From: Palsa-504 sp963818225
GTDB lineage: Bacteria; Actinomycetota; Actinomycetes; Streptosporangiales; Streptosporangiaceae
NCBI GenBank assembly: GCA_963818225.1
Contig: CAWFRO010000008.1
Coordinates: 1-64,000, forward strand
Direction: 5' to 3'
DNA length: 64,000 bases
Shown here: in pieces, positions 54,302 to 62,887 of the stretch
Layout of the letters: each line of letters starts with the position of its first letter
Numbering within the stretch: the stretch's first letter is position 1
Program-made: the position numbers and the translations under genes
Notes under the pieces: generated by a model
The model's input: the letters and a program-made list of their open reading frames with translations, nothing else
The model's database searches: none
Told to the model about the DNA's origin: nothing

Positions 54302-54435
54302 CCGCTTTGACGGACATCCATCATCAGGGGTTTATCCCCGGGAGGATGTCCGATCATGGAAAGCGTGGGGAACAAGCACCGGCGGCACCGTCGTGCGTTC
54401 ACGCCTGAGTTCAAGGCCGAGATCGTGGAGTCCTC
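54302..54435 (+). pseudogene. IS3-family orfA N-terminal fragment with IS end
   Basis: A terminal-like sequence, GGGGTTTATCCCCGGGAGGA, precedes ATG 54356, which opens MESVGNKHRRHRRAFTPEFK and AEIVE, the start of IS3-type orfA. It is truncated after about 25 codons. Confidence 0.65.
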
Positions 54436-54523
54436 AACCCGCCCCTACGGTCGGGGCTAGACCGGATCGCCAACGCCGGTGATCCGGTGGCGGGACGGCC
54501 CCGGGATCGGCAGGATCGGGGAT

Positions 54524-55264
54524 ATGACCTCCGAACCGCACCGGCGGACGATCGGCTCACTGCGGGCCGTGGCCCTCGACGCCCCGGACATCGACCGCCT
54601 GGCCACGTTCTACGAGCAGCTCGCCGGCTGGCAACGCGTCCCCGACGACGACGATGAGTGGATCACGCTCGACACCGGTGACGGCTGGCGGATGGGCCTG
54701 CAGCGGGCCGTCGACCACGTGCCGCCCGACTGGCCGGACCAGGACCGTCCGCAGCAGGCCCATCTCGACTTCCGGGTACCGGACATCGACACGGCGGCCG
54801 AACGCGCCCAGCAACTCGGCGCCACTCTGCTGCGCCGCAACGAGCGGTGGCACACGCTGGCCGACCCGGCCGGTCACCCGTTCGACCTGTGTCTCAACCC
54901 GGAGGATCCGCGGACCACCCTGATGGGCGTCATGCTCGACTGCCCCGACGCGAAGGCGTTGAGCCAGTTCTACGCGGAGCTGCTCGGCAAGCCGGTGACG
55001 TACGAGACGGACGGGGTCGCCATGATCGGCGAGGATGGCGCGCAGCCGGTGATGTTCCAGCAGGTGGCGCCGTACACCGCGCCACGGTGGCCGGATCCGG
55101 CGTACCCGCAGCAGATCCACCTCGACGTGACGGTCCAGGATGTGGACGCGGCGGAACGGGCCGCCCTTGGCCTAGGCGCCACCCGACTGGACGGCGCCGG
55201 CCCGAACTGGCGCGTCTACGCCGATCCGGCCGGCAAGCCCTTCTGCCTGGTATGGACTGCCTAG
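54524..55264 (+). CDS. Two-domain VOC family protein
   Basis: A 246-aa protein from ATG 54524. First module: SLRAVALDAPDIDRLATFYE, FRVPDIDTAAERAQQLGATL, WHTLADPAGHPFDLCL. Second: MLDCPDAKALSQFYAELLGK, LDVTVQDVDAAERAALGLGA, WRVYADPAGKPFCLVW. Each ends in the D-P-A-G-x-P-F motif typical of actinobacterial glyoxalase-like proteins. Probable detoxification or antibiotic binding. Confidence 0.88.
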   Translation: MTSEPHRRTIGSLRAVALDAPDIDRLATFYEQLAGWQRVPDDDDEWITLDTGDGWRMGLQRAVDHVPPDWPDQDRPQQAHLDFRVPDIDTAAERAQQLGATLLRRNERWHTLADPAGHPFDLCLNPEDPRTTLMGVMLDCPDAKALSQFYAELLGKPVTYETDGVAMIGEDGAQPVMFQQVAPYTAPRWPDPAYPQQIHLDVTVQDVDAAERAALGLGATRLDGAGPNWRVYADPAGKPFCLVWTA

Positions 55265-55454
55265 GCGTGCGGGAAGCCAGAAGGAACTCAGGGCCTTGAG
55301 CATGGACCGGTTCGTGGACCGGCCGCCCGCGGCTAGGCGAGAGCCGTGCAGCGGCGAGCTGGACCAACCACTTGCAGTTGGACGCCAGTCCGCTCGCAGC
55401 ACCGTCGGAGGCAGCGCTCGCCCGGACATTGCACACCTGCCCCGAGCTCATCCT

Positions 55455-56015
55455 TCACGCTATTCGCGAGGTCGCTATATGAGAAGCCCGCGACACGCCA
55501 ATTGGCCCGGCGATATCCCGAGACGTCTTCGCTGGTTCCTGTGACAGCCTCTGTGCGGACTGCCTGTCGGCACGTCTCCCAAGCCACACGGCGATCAGCC
55601 AAACCGGGATTATCGACATGTGCAGCAGGATCACCACGATGCCCACGCCCGGCGATCGCTGAGCGGGCCCGCGGTCCGCGACCCAGAAGGACCCTGCGGC
55701 TACGACGCTCAACCACCCGGCGATCGCGCAGGTAACCGCCGCGGCCACCTTCTTGTTACTCCATTCCCGGGCGGCCTGGGGCAGCTGGGCTCCCGGAAGA
55801 CGGGCGGGGATATCAGCGGTCAGGGCGGCGAGCTCTCCGCAGGTCCGCAATGTGAGCGCCCAGCCGACCCGCAGGTCGAACTCGTCCTTAGCCAGCCGTT
55901 CCTGCACGAATGCGGTCTTGAGCAGGCCGATCACCTGCTCGCGTTCGGCGTGCGATGCTAGCAGGTGGCCATGGCCTCCCGCGCCTGCCGTGATCTCGTC
56001 GCGCGACTCTGCCAT
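55455..56015 (-). CDS. DUF1707 domain membrane protein
   Basis: A 186-aa protein from ATG 56015. The N-terminal DUF1707 domain has SHAEREQVIGLLKTAFVQER and KDEFDLRVGWALTLRTCGEL. Two membrane helices follow (VTCAIAGWLSVVAAGSFWV and GIVVILLHMSIIPVWLIAVW), then a basic tail. The family is widespread in actinobacteria; function unknown. It is the last gene of the island. Confidence 0.88.
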   Translation of the reverse strand: MAESRDEITAGAGGHGHLLASHAEREQVIGLLKTAFVQERLAKDEFDLRVGWALTLRTCGELAALTADIPARLPGAQLPQAAREWSNKKVAAAVTCAIAGWLSVVAAGSFWVADRGPAQRSPGVGIVVILLHMSIIPVWLIAVWLGRRADRQSAQRLSQEPAKTSRDIAGPIGVSRASHIATSRIA

Positions 56016-56188
56016 CCTCGGCACCTCCCCGAGCACATCTACCGAAAGCGTAACCCGGCTCTCTTATGGCGGCGAACTTGCGCCTTCCGTATCAATGCTG
56101 CTCGTACGGTCAGCGCGCCGTGGTCCGTATCTCCAGCTCAGTGTCCTGCCGGGTGGTATCGATGCCCCGAGCAACGCACGGGAATACC

Positions 56189-56230
56189 CTCGTAATGCGT
56201 AGGTCATCGGTTCAATTCCGATGGGCGGCA
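56189..56230 (+). repeat. attR-type repeat A3: tRNA-Thr 3' half
   Basis: A 42-bp copy of the tRNA-Thr segment from the anticodon loop, with two substitutions (TTCAATTCC and GATGGGCGG). The conserved left-end block found after A0-A2 is absent; instead the 3' end of the next gene follows at once. This is the expected chromosomal right junction. Confidence 0.85.
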
Positions 56231-56232
56231 TA

Positions 56233-57984
56233 CTAGCGATGGCCGCGCAGGTCGTCCAGGAAGCTGCGGGCGGCGGAGACGGCGTCGGTGCCGCGGCGGA
56301 AGGCCTCCGCGGCGGTGCGGGCCGCGGTCCCGGTCAGGCCGGGTATCCCCGCGGTGGCGTCGACTATCGGGTTGCCGGTTTCCTCGACGATGCGGGTGCC
56401 GGGCGGGATGTGCGGGCGGAATCCGGCCGGGTCCGCGGTATCGCCGGGCTCCGTGGTGACGTCGTCCAGTTCCCACCATTCCGCGGGGGCGTCGCCGTCG
56501 TACGCGATCAGCCGGAGCAGGCTGCCGGTCTCCGCGTCCACGATCGCGTCGGCCGGGTAGAACATCGTCGGTCCCGCGTACGCCGCACCGTCGCCGCGGG
56601 TCACCCGCAGGTGGTAGCCGCGGCGGCCGTGGTAGGTGATCTCGACGCCGCCGGACAGCCGCTCGCCGAGTAGCCAGGACGAGCCGACCAGGCTCGCGAT
56701 GTCGCCCGTCATCGGCCGCGCCGGCCCCACCCGGGCCCTGTTTTCGTGGATCCCCCAGTACTGCTCTCCGTCGCAGGCCATCACGAGCGGTCCGGGCCGG
56801 CCCTGCCAGGACGAGTACTCGAGGTAGTACAGCTCGGGGCCCCCGATACGCAGCTGGCCGGCCGTCAGGGTCACCGTTTCGTTCCGGGTTACCGTGTCGA
56901 GGAGATAGCCGACGCCGCCGTGTCCCGCCGCGCGGAACGTGGCGGGCACCTGGCCCCAAACCGCCTTCGTGTCGTTCCACCGCCGCACCGCGGCGCCGCG
57001 GACCTGAGGGTCGTCGCCGTCATACTGACCGCTGCGGTAGAGCAGGCCGAGCAGGTCGTCGGAGGGCAGTGGCCCGTCTCCGGGATCGAGCGGGCCCGGT
57101 TCGGGAGACGGCATCGCGGCCAGGAGGCTGGCCTCGGCGGCCGGGTGGTGGCCAGGCAGGTGCGGTGCCAGCCGGAGCCAGGCCCCGAGGCCGCCCGCCG
57201 CCAGGCCGGCCGCGTTCGCCGCCACCTGCCAGCCGAGCCCGCTCCGCCCGGGGGCATCCTCCGGATCCCGGACGGGGCGGCTGCCCGCGGGCGGCGCGAA
57301 CCGGGCCGGGTCATCCGCTTCCGGCGGGCTCATCGTCACGGTCGTCAGCTCGAAGAGGGTGAGCAGCTGGCCCTCGAACGTCTCCTCGCGGCGGAGCAGG
57401 ATGCCGGTCTCGGCGTCCACGATCAGCTCGACGCGCTCGGAGGCGGGAGGGCGTCGGCTCGTCCCGGACCCCACGGCACCGTGCCGAGGCACGGCCGTCA
57501 CAGCGATCGCCTCGCGGCCGCAGGCGGTGACCGGGCCGCCCACGTCCAGGGTGAACCGGGCGAGCAGGCCAGCCGGGCGGAACAGGGCCGGAACCGGCAG
57601 CCCCGGGCCGTTCTCGAAGTCGCGCGGCGGGAGCGGCGCCGTGTCCGGCGGCCCGAGTGTCCAAGCCTGCTCGCCGTCAGATCCGTCGGCGCGGCCACCA
57701 TGGTCGCCCTCGTACTCCAGGCGGTACCGCCGGCCGGGCGCGATCAGCAGGGCCGCGTGCCACCGGTGATAGACATCCCGCTCGGCGTCCGGCTCCTGCT
57801 CCACGTCCGGCATGCCGGGCGATCCGGGGCGGAGCCCCATCCGCCGCATCGACTCCGTCCGGACCGCGTTTTCCCGGCGGCGGGCCAGGTCACCGTCCTG
57901 TTCGAAGCGCACCTCGGCGGACAGGGACAGGCGGGTCCAGTCGGCCCGGTGGAGCAACCCGATTACTTCTGGCAGGCCAGCCAT
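56233..57984 (-). CDS. Two-repeat LolA-like protein of unknown function
   Basis: A 583-aa soluble protein. Two halves share a pattern: a strand pair with an x-Y-H/G-R-R-Y/G-Y motif (PGRRYRLEYEGD; HGRRGYHLRVTRGD), then [LI]VDAETGxLLR (LIVDAETGILLRREETFEG; AIVDAETGSLLRLIAYDG), a tryptophan or leucine strand, and DPARFAPPAGSRPV/DPAGFRPHIPPGTRIV. This resembles the LolA/MucB-type lipoprotein-binding fold seen in actinobacterial regulators of sigma factors. No signal peptide. Its stop is three bases from attR, so the island inserted right at its 3' end. Confidence 0.65.
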   Translation of the reverse strand: MAGLPEVIGLLHRADWTRLSLSAEVRFEQDGDLARRRENAVRTESMRRMGLRPGSPGMPDVEQEPDAERDVYHRWHAALLIAPGRRYRLEYEGDHGGRADGSDGEQAWTLGPPDTAPLPPRDFENGPGLPVPALFRPAGLLARFTLDVGGPVTACGREAIAVTAVPRHGAVGSGTSRRPPASERVELIVDAETGILLRREETFEGQLLTLFELTTVTMSPPEADDPARFAPPAGSRPVRDPEDAPGRSGLGWQVAANAAGLAAGGLGAWLRLAPHLPGHHPAAEASLLAAMPSPEPGPLDPGDGPLPSDDLLGLLYRSGQYDGDDPQVRGAAVRRWNDTKAVWGQVPATFRAAGHGGVGYLLDTVTRNETVTLTAGQLRIGGPELYYLEYSSWQGRPGPLVMACDGEQYWGIHENRARVGPARPMTGDIASLVGSSWLLGERLSGGVEITYHGRRGYHLRVTRGDGAAYAGPTMFYPADAIVDAETGSLLRLIAYDGDAPAEWWELDDVTTEPGDTADPAGFRPHIPPGTRIVEETGNPIVDATAGIPGLTGTAARTAAEAFRRGTDAVSAARSFLDDLRGHR

Positions 57985-58165
57985 GATGCACCATCCGAGG
58001 CGAGCCGGTGGCGGGAGGCGGGAACGCCAGCCCGTTTGGTCAAATTATGCCCTGTGCCGGCTCGGGACCCGCACGGCTTGTGGTGACGCACAGGGGGCGG
58101 GATTGGCGCTTGCCGGGCCGTTGCGTGACGCCTAGTGCGCTGGCCACGAACGTGCACCGGCTCGG

Positions 58166-58440
58166 TTATGCAGCTTTAGGTTTCGGGCGGCTCCAGCGTT
58201 GCTGGCGTTCGCTGCGGATGCGGGCGCGTTCGCGGCGCTGGGCGGCCAGCACGCCGGGGTGGCGGGCGTGGGCATTACGCCAGCGTAGGTAGTCCTGCAG
58301 CTTGCGGGCCAGCGCGGGGTGATTCCGGTGGTCCGAGCCGCCCATGACAAAGGTGCGTACCGGACCGAACTGCGCCCCGATCGGATTGGCCCAGGATGCG
58401 TTCGTGGGCGTGAAGCACAGCTCGACCTGTCCAAGTGCGC
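58166..58440 (-). pseudogene. IS630-family transposase, C-terminal fragment
   Basis: CFTPTNASWANPIGAQFGPV, then SDHRNHPALARKLQDYLRWR and QRRERARIRSERQQRWSRPK before the stop, the typical C-terminus of IS630/Tc1-like transposases. The N-terminal two thirds are missing. Confidence 0.75.
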
Positions 58441-58454
58441 GATGCCGCAGCGAG

Positions 58455-59026
58455 CTAGGCCTTGCGTGCCGCCGGGTTCCAGAGGAGGTCCTGGCGGATC
58501 CTCTCTTTGCTGACGTGGAAGACAGCGCCGATCTGGTCGAGGGTGCAGCCGAGATCTCTCAGCTGGTGGGCGGCTTGTTTGCGGGTGGTCCGCGGAGTCT
58601 GGCGGTTGAAGGCCGCGCGGGCTTCGTCCAGGGCATGGTCCCGTTCGGTGGCCGTGCGCTCCGCCTGCTCGGCTTGGCGCTGTGCCTGTTCCGCGGCGGC
58701 TGCGGCGAGGGCCTGTGCTGCGTCGCGTTCGTCGAGCCAGCGGCGGCCTGCGGTGGTGATGCGCCAGATGATGGCGGGTCGGCCGCGTCTTCTAGCGGCG
58801 CGGCCTGCTCGTTCTGCGTGGCCGGCGTGCTCAGCCGGCGCAGGGCACTCGCGCATGAGATGAGCAGCCTGCGGCCCTGGCTTGGTTCGGCCAGGAGACT
58901 GGCCAGGGCGGGGGCTGACAGTGGTTCGGGGTGCTGCGCCAATGCTTTGAGGAGCCGCGCGGGCCGGGTCTCCGCTGCCGCTGCGTGGTCTGCGGCCGGG
59001 ATGGTGACGGCCTGGCTGTCACTCAT
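58455..59026 (-). pseudogene. Winged-HTH / coiled-coil / sigma-region-4-like protein, frameshifted
   Basis: From ATG 59026: RPARLLKALAQHPEPLSAPA and LLAEPSQGRRLLISC form a wHTH start. One frame over, the protein continues RAARRRGRPAIIWRITTAGR, a Gln/Ala/Glu-rich coiled coil (ALAAAAAEQAQRQAEQAER) and a C-terminal HTH, LGCTLDQIGAVFHVSKERIR, like sigma region 4. The frame change is at about 58840-58860. If a sequence error, it encodes one protein of about 190 aa. Confidence 0.6.
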
Positions 59027-59205
59027 CGGCTGTCCTTTGATTTCCCTGGAGCCGCCGTGGGCTTGGGCCGGCGAGCCGGCCTCCCGCCAAGAGGATCCTG
59101 GCGGGCGGCCGGCTCGGGTGGGGGCTGGGCCGCCGGTGACACCTGGGGCCACCGGAGACACCTCGGGAAAGAGCCGGCGGCCTTACCCAGCCGACGGCCC
59201 AGCGG

Positions 59206-60615
59206 CTATTGGGACAGTTCTTCGAGTGCGCGGTTGCGCTGGTTCTTCCCGAAGATCGCGATCAGGACGCCGGGCAGCAGCGCGCACGGGATCGTGACGA
59301 AGATGAAGAAGCTATTCGGCGCGGTCACGCTGAACAGCGCTCCGGCGATCAGGACACCGCCCCAGGCGCCGAGGTGGCCGATACCATCGGTCCAGCCGGT
59401 GCCCAGCGCCCGCATCCGGGTCGGGTAGTTCTGCGGGATGTAGACGTACATGCTCCAGAGCCACAGGCATACGCCGACGATCGTCAGTGAGTAGCCGATG
59501 TACACGGCCACGCTGCTGTGCACCTGCTTGTACATCAGGAAGTAGCCGGCGGCGAAGGCGACCGCGCCGATGAGCTGTGTCCATCTGCGCTCGAGCCGGT
59601 CCCCGATGAACGCGTTGATCAGGTAGATGGCCGTGCCGACCACGCCGGCCCACGCCGTCATGGCGAAGACGAAGCCGGCGCTGTAGCCGCCCTTGATGAC
59701 GAGCCACAAGGTAATCTGGCTCGCGCCGCCGTACACGATGCCGGCGTAGCCCAGCACCATGACCACCAGCAGGAACACGGTGACGACCAGATACTTCTTG
59801 CCGAACGGCGCCAGCCAGCTGGTCTTCTCCTCAGCCACCACCTCGTAGGGCCGCAGGTTCGGCTCGGGCAGAGCGACGCGGCCGCCCTTACTGACCCGCG
59901 CCTCCATCTTTTCCATGACCTTGCGGGCCTCGTCGCGGCGCTCGCGGGCCTCCAGCCAGCGCGGCGATTCCGACATCCGGAAGTACAGGGCGATCGCGAC
60001 CAGGATGTTCAGTCCGGCCAGCAGCCACAGGTAGGCCCGGTAGGAGCCGGGGAACATGTAGTGCGGGATGATGCCGGTCAGGACGACGAAGAGCAGGAAG
60101 ATGCACAGGGTCTGGCTGGGCAGCATGACCTTGCGCCGCCACGTCGGGCCCATGATCTCGCTCATGTACACGACGTTGATGGCCAGGTAGCCGGCGAACC
60201 CGAGCGTGTCGAAGATCGACAAGACGATCAGCGCCGGGTAGTTCGTGACGTAGCCGAACGGCCAGATGAACAGCCCGGCCAGCAGCGAGGACAGGATCAG
60301 CGCCTTGCGGCGGCCGATCTTGTCGGCCAGCCAGCCGAGGGCGTAGCCGCCGATCACGATGCTGATGCCGGCCTGGAAGGCGTACAGGACGTCGTACTGG
60401 GAGTGGGTGACGGCCTTGGCCGGCAGCCAGATGAACGGGTAGAGCCGGGCGGCGATCCCGTCCGTCGAGGCCGAGGTCGCCCAGCCGATCTGCACGATCA
60501 GGCAGATCTCCCAGGCCATGAAGCTCATCGGCAGCCGGTCGACCCGGGCCGCCATCTCGCCGGGAATGACCAGAGTGCCGCCGGCGGCGGCGGCTCCCGA
60601 AGTATCTTGTGCCAT
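59206..60615 (-). CDS. MFS transporter (chromosomal paralogue)
   Basis: A 469-aa major facilitator, closely similar to the one at 34619-36031: same GEMAARVDRLPMSFMAWEIC start, GWLADKIGRRKALIL A-motif, PESPRWLEARERRD-type segment (here SESPRWLEARERRDEARK), and RVALPEPNLRPYEVVAEEKT. The flanks also match: ACACCTCGGGAAAGAGCCGG after the stop, and GTTCTCCT-C before the start. ATG 60615 is preceded by GAGGAGAAC. Probably takes up a sugar or aromatic acid. The gene pair arose by segmental duplication. Confidence 0.92.
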   Translation of the reverse strand: MAQDTSGAAAAGGTLVIPGEMAARVDRLPMSFMAWEICLIVQIGWATSASTDGIAARLYPFIWLPAKAVTHSQYDVLYAFQAGISIVIGGYALGWLADKIGRRKALILSSLLAGLFIWPFGYVTNYPALIVLSIFDTLGFAGYLAINVVYMSEIMGPTWRRKVMLPSQTLCIFLLFVVLTGIIPHYMFPGSYRAYLWLLAGLNILVAIALYFRMSESPRWLEARERRDEARKVMEKMEARVSKGGRVALPEPNLRPYEVVAEEKTSWLAPFGKKYLVVTVFLLVVMVLGYAGIVYGGASQITLWLVIKGGYSAGFVFAMTAWAGVVGTAIYLINAFIGDRLERRWTQLIGAVAFAAGYFLMYKQVHSSVAVYIGYSLTIVGVCLWLWSMYVYIPQNYPTRMRALGTGWTDGIGHLGAWGGVLIAGALFSVTAPNSFFIFVTIPCALLPGVLIAIFGKNQRNRALEELSQ

Positions 60616-60639
60616 TACTGTTCTCCTCACTTGCCATCC

Positions 60640-60989
60640 GGTCTCAGGGAGATGGCGAGGTAAATCGGGGGAGGGGCAGCGCCTTTGCCGGTGTCGCGGA
60701 CGACAACCTGGACTTGCCGCTGCTGCCGAGGGTGCCCGGGTCGCGGCCGGCGATGCTGGTTATTAACGGGAGCATGCGCCGTTCGGCGCGCGCCAACACG
60801 TAGGGGCGGTGCCGGCGTCGTTGCCCTTGCCGCGGCGGATGACGGGGGAACCGTCATGAAATCCCAGGCACATGACCCCTGGTAGAGGCCAGATCGCCGA
60901 GTTACAGCTATGTAAATGGAATTGTTGGCTGCTACGGATAAAATGTCAACCCTTCATGGCCACATCTTCCGGGTTGCCCCGCACCGAAT
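60640..60989. other. Intergenic upstream of MFS paralogue
   Basis: No gene. The first 120 bp resemble the corresponding region before the island MFS gene, then similarity fades. TATGTAAATGGAATTG (60909-60924) begins an AT-richer stretch that leads to the CAATTG array. Confidence 0.45.
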
Positions 60990-61055
60990 TAATTGCGCCC
61001 CAGCAATTGCCTGAGAGCAATTGCCTCCAGGCAATTGCTTCCCGGCAATTAATTG
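60990..61055. promoter_or_regulatory. Five-unit CAATTG array with exact 14-bp period
   Basis: Boxes start at 60990 (TAATTG), 61004, 61018, 61032 (all CAATTGC) and 61046 (CAATTA), each 14 bp from the next, with C/T-rich linkers. Each box is a palindrome, so the array offers repeated dimer sites on a strict period. It lies 375 bp upstream of the MFS gene; the same unit and period occur before the island copy. Confidence 0.65.
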
Positions 61056-61339
61056 AGGTGGAGGTGACCGGCAGCCGATGCCAGCTGGCCAGAGCTGGTC
61101 AGGGCCCAGGTGTGGTGGGATGCCGGGTGTTTTGCTCATACCTGTTCGCATCGCGGGCTCCTCGAATGCTAATGCTCAATGCGCGATGCCCGGATTCCGG
61201 ATTCCAGATTTCGGATCCTACGGTCTACCCGTGCCGCGAGCGGGTTGCCGCGAAAGCTGCCCGCGAGGAGAACCTGCAAGAAGCCCGTCCTCCCGCCCGG
61301 CCGCGCGCCTGGGCGCCGCCCCGATCTCGGGCCGCGTGC

Positions 61340-61460
61340 GGTTCGCGGTGGCGCTCGCGGCTCAGGACTCTCCGGTGAGACTGGTTCTTGATGACTTGCA
61401 CCTGGTGACGGAGCCCGGGCTGCTGAAGGGGCTTGGCTTTGCGCTGCTGGATACCTGGGT
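61340..61460 (+). pseudogene. LuxR/MalT-type ATPase fragment
   Basis: VALAAQDSPVRLVLDDLHLV followed by EPGLLKGLGFALLD matches the Walker B region of large MalT-like LuxR regulators (usual form VLVLDDLHLL). No other part of such a gene is present. Confidence 0.5.
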
Positions 61461-61523
61461 CTTGCCCGGCTGGGGGCCAGGCGCGGGATAATGATGGCGG
61501 GCCTGTCGAGGGGAGGCAACGCG

Positions 61524-62345
61524 ATGGGTGACAGCGACTCCGGCTACCAATTCGGCAGCGGTATCGGCGAAGACGAAGTAGCCCGCCTGGAGATCCAGGG
61601 CCGAGCGCTGGCCCCGGCGACGCGCATGATCTTCGCCGAGGCGGGGATTCGGCCCGGTATGCGGGTCCTGGATCTGGGCTGTGGGGCCGGGGATGCGGCG
61701 TTTGTGGCCGCCGATCTGGTGGGTCCTGGTGGCTCCGTGGTCGGCGTCGACCGCTCGCCGGATGCGCTGGCCCGGGCTCGACTGCGGGCCGGACAGCGTG
61801 GCCTGACGCAGGTGCAGTTCATCGAGGGCGACATCCACGACCCGGCGCCCGGCGGGCCCTTCGATGCGATCGTCGAGCGGGTCGTCCTGTTGTGGGTTCC
61901 GGACCCGGCCGCGGTTCTGCGGCGGCAGGCTACCGTGCTGCGTCCGGGTGGCCTGGTCGTGCCGATAGAAACAGATTTCTCCATCCGGTGGCTGCCCGAG
62001 ACCCCAACTACGACCCAGGTCAGGTCCTGGATGCTCGAAGCCGCCGCCCGGGCCGGGATCGCCGGGCCTGGCCCCCAGCTATGGGCCATCGTCCAAGAGG
62101 CGGGGCTGCGCCCGCTGGGGATGATCGGGATCCAGCCGCACTTCGGACCCGACGATCCGGTCGGCATCGCCTGGTCCACGGAGGCCATGCACGGCTTCGC
62201 GGAGCTGATCGTGAGCACCGGGGTGGCCACGGCCGAGGAGATCGGCATGGAGACGTTTGAGCAGCGGCTGGCCGCCGAACAGCAAAAGTACCAAGCAGTA
62301 TGCGCCTTGCCCGTGCTCTACAGCGCCTGGGCGACAACCGGCTGA
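61524..62345 (+). CDS. SAM-dependent methyltransferase, class I
   Basis: A 273-aa protein from ATG 61524, chosen because GGGGAGGC lies eight bases upstream. Motif I VLDLGCGAGDAAFVAADLVG, motif II SVVGVDRSPDALARAR, post-motif QVQFIEGDIHD, and FDAIVERVVLLWVPDPAAVL. The C-terminal lid (EEIGMETFEQRLAAEQQ) resembles small-molecule methyltransferases of the UbiE type. Substrate unknown. The truncated methyltransferase at 46293 is a distant relative. Confidence 0.9.
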   Translation: MGDSDSGYQFGSGIGEDEVARLEIQGRALAPATRMIFAEAGIRPGMRVLDLGCGAGDAAFVAADLVGPGGSVVGVDRSPDALARARLRAGQRGLTQVQFIEGDIHDPAPGGPFDAIVERVVLLWVPDPAAVLRRQATVLRPGGLVVPIETDFSIRWLPETPTTTQVRSWMLEAAARAGIAGPGPQLWAIVQEAGLRPLGMIGIQPHFGPDDPVGIAWSTEAMHGFAELIVSTGVATAEEIGMETFEQRLAAEQQKYQAVCALPVLYSAWATTG

Positions 62346-62364
62346 CTCCGGGCGCGTCCCGGGT

Positions 62365-62775
62365 TCACGCGGGTGCGGGCACCGCTCCCAGCTGGACCAG
62401 CAGCCCCAGCATGTCGGCCTGGGAGAACCGCTCGATCACCCGGTCGCCGCGGAAATGCAGGATGGTGAGGCCGGGCAGCGTGATCGCCGTGCCGGTGGCG
62501 GGTACGCCCATGAACTCCTGAACGTGGCGGCCTGTCATCGTGAACCGGATGGCGCACGTGTCACCGTTCCACAAGACCTCCTCGAAGGAGAGTTTCGGAG
62601 TGTCGAAGGCGCTGAAGATGCCCTCGTAGAAACCCCGCACCTGCGCCTTGCTCATCGGCTCCGGGGAATAGCCGTGCAGGCGGATCTCCTCGTCGTACAA
62701 GCGCAGGTACCCCTCCAGGTCGCCAGCGTTCCAGCTGTCATGGGCGGCGGACAAGGCTTGTTGCGGTCCAGGCAT
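62365..62775 (-). CDS. SnoaL-like / ester cyclase family protein
   Basis: A 136-aa NTF2-fold protein: LSAAHDSWNAGDLEGYLRLY, GFYEGIFSAFDTP, MTGRHVQEFMGVPATGTAIT and ILHFRGDRVIERFSQADMLG. Typical of SnoaL-like polyketide cyclases and related small-molecule binding proteins. It converges with the methyltransferase gene, ending 19 bp from it. Confidence 0.85.
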   Translation of the reverse strand: MPGPQQALSAAHDSWNAGDLEGYLRLYDEEIRLHGYSPEPMSKAQVRGFYEGIFSAFDTPKLSFEEVLWNGDTCAIRFTMTGRHVQEFMGVPATGTAITLPGLTILHFRGDRVIERFSQADMLGLLVQLGAVPAPA

Positions 62776-62887
62776 GATCCCTCCCAGTGGCTCAGGCGGC
62801 GTGACGCGCCCTTCTCCCCGGGTACGTCGCCGGGCCCCGCGGCGGATCAGTCGGCACCTCTGCTGCTAAGGCCGTCTTCTGGCCGGG

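Larger units (their letters stand above)
18924..56230 (+). mobile_element. Tandem integrative-element island anchored at tRNA-Thr
   Basis: Bounded by the tRNA-Thr anticodon loop at 18924 and by a 42-bp copy of the tRNA 3' half at 56189. Internal copies at 29975 and 32904 divide it into element 1 (about 11 kb), element 2 (about 2.9 kb) and element 3 (about 23 kb). The first three copies share about 190 bp of further downstream sequence, as expected if each element begins with the same left end; the last copy lacks it and leads into chromosome-like DNA. Contents are typical of decayed actinomycete integrative elements: tyrosine integrase, RepSA-like initiator, IS elements and assorted cargo. 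Confidence 0.8.
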
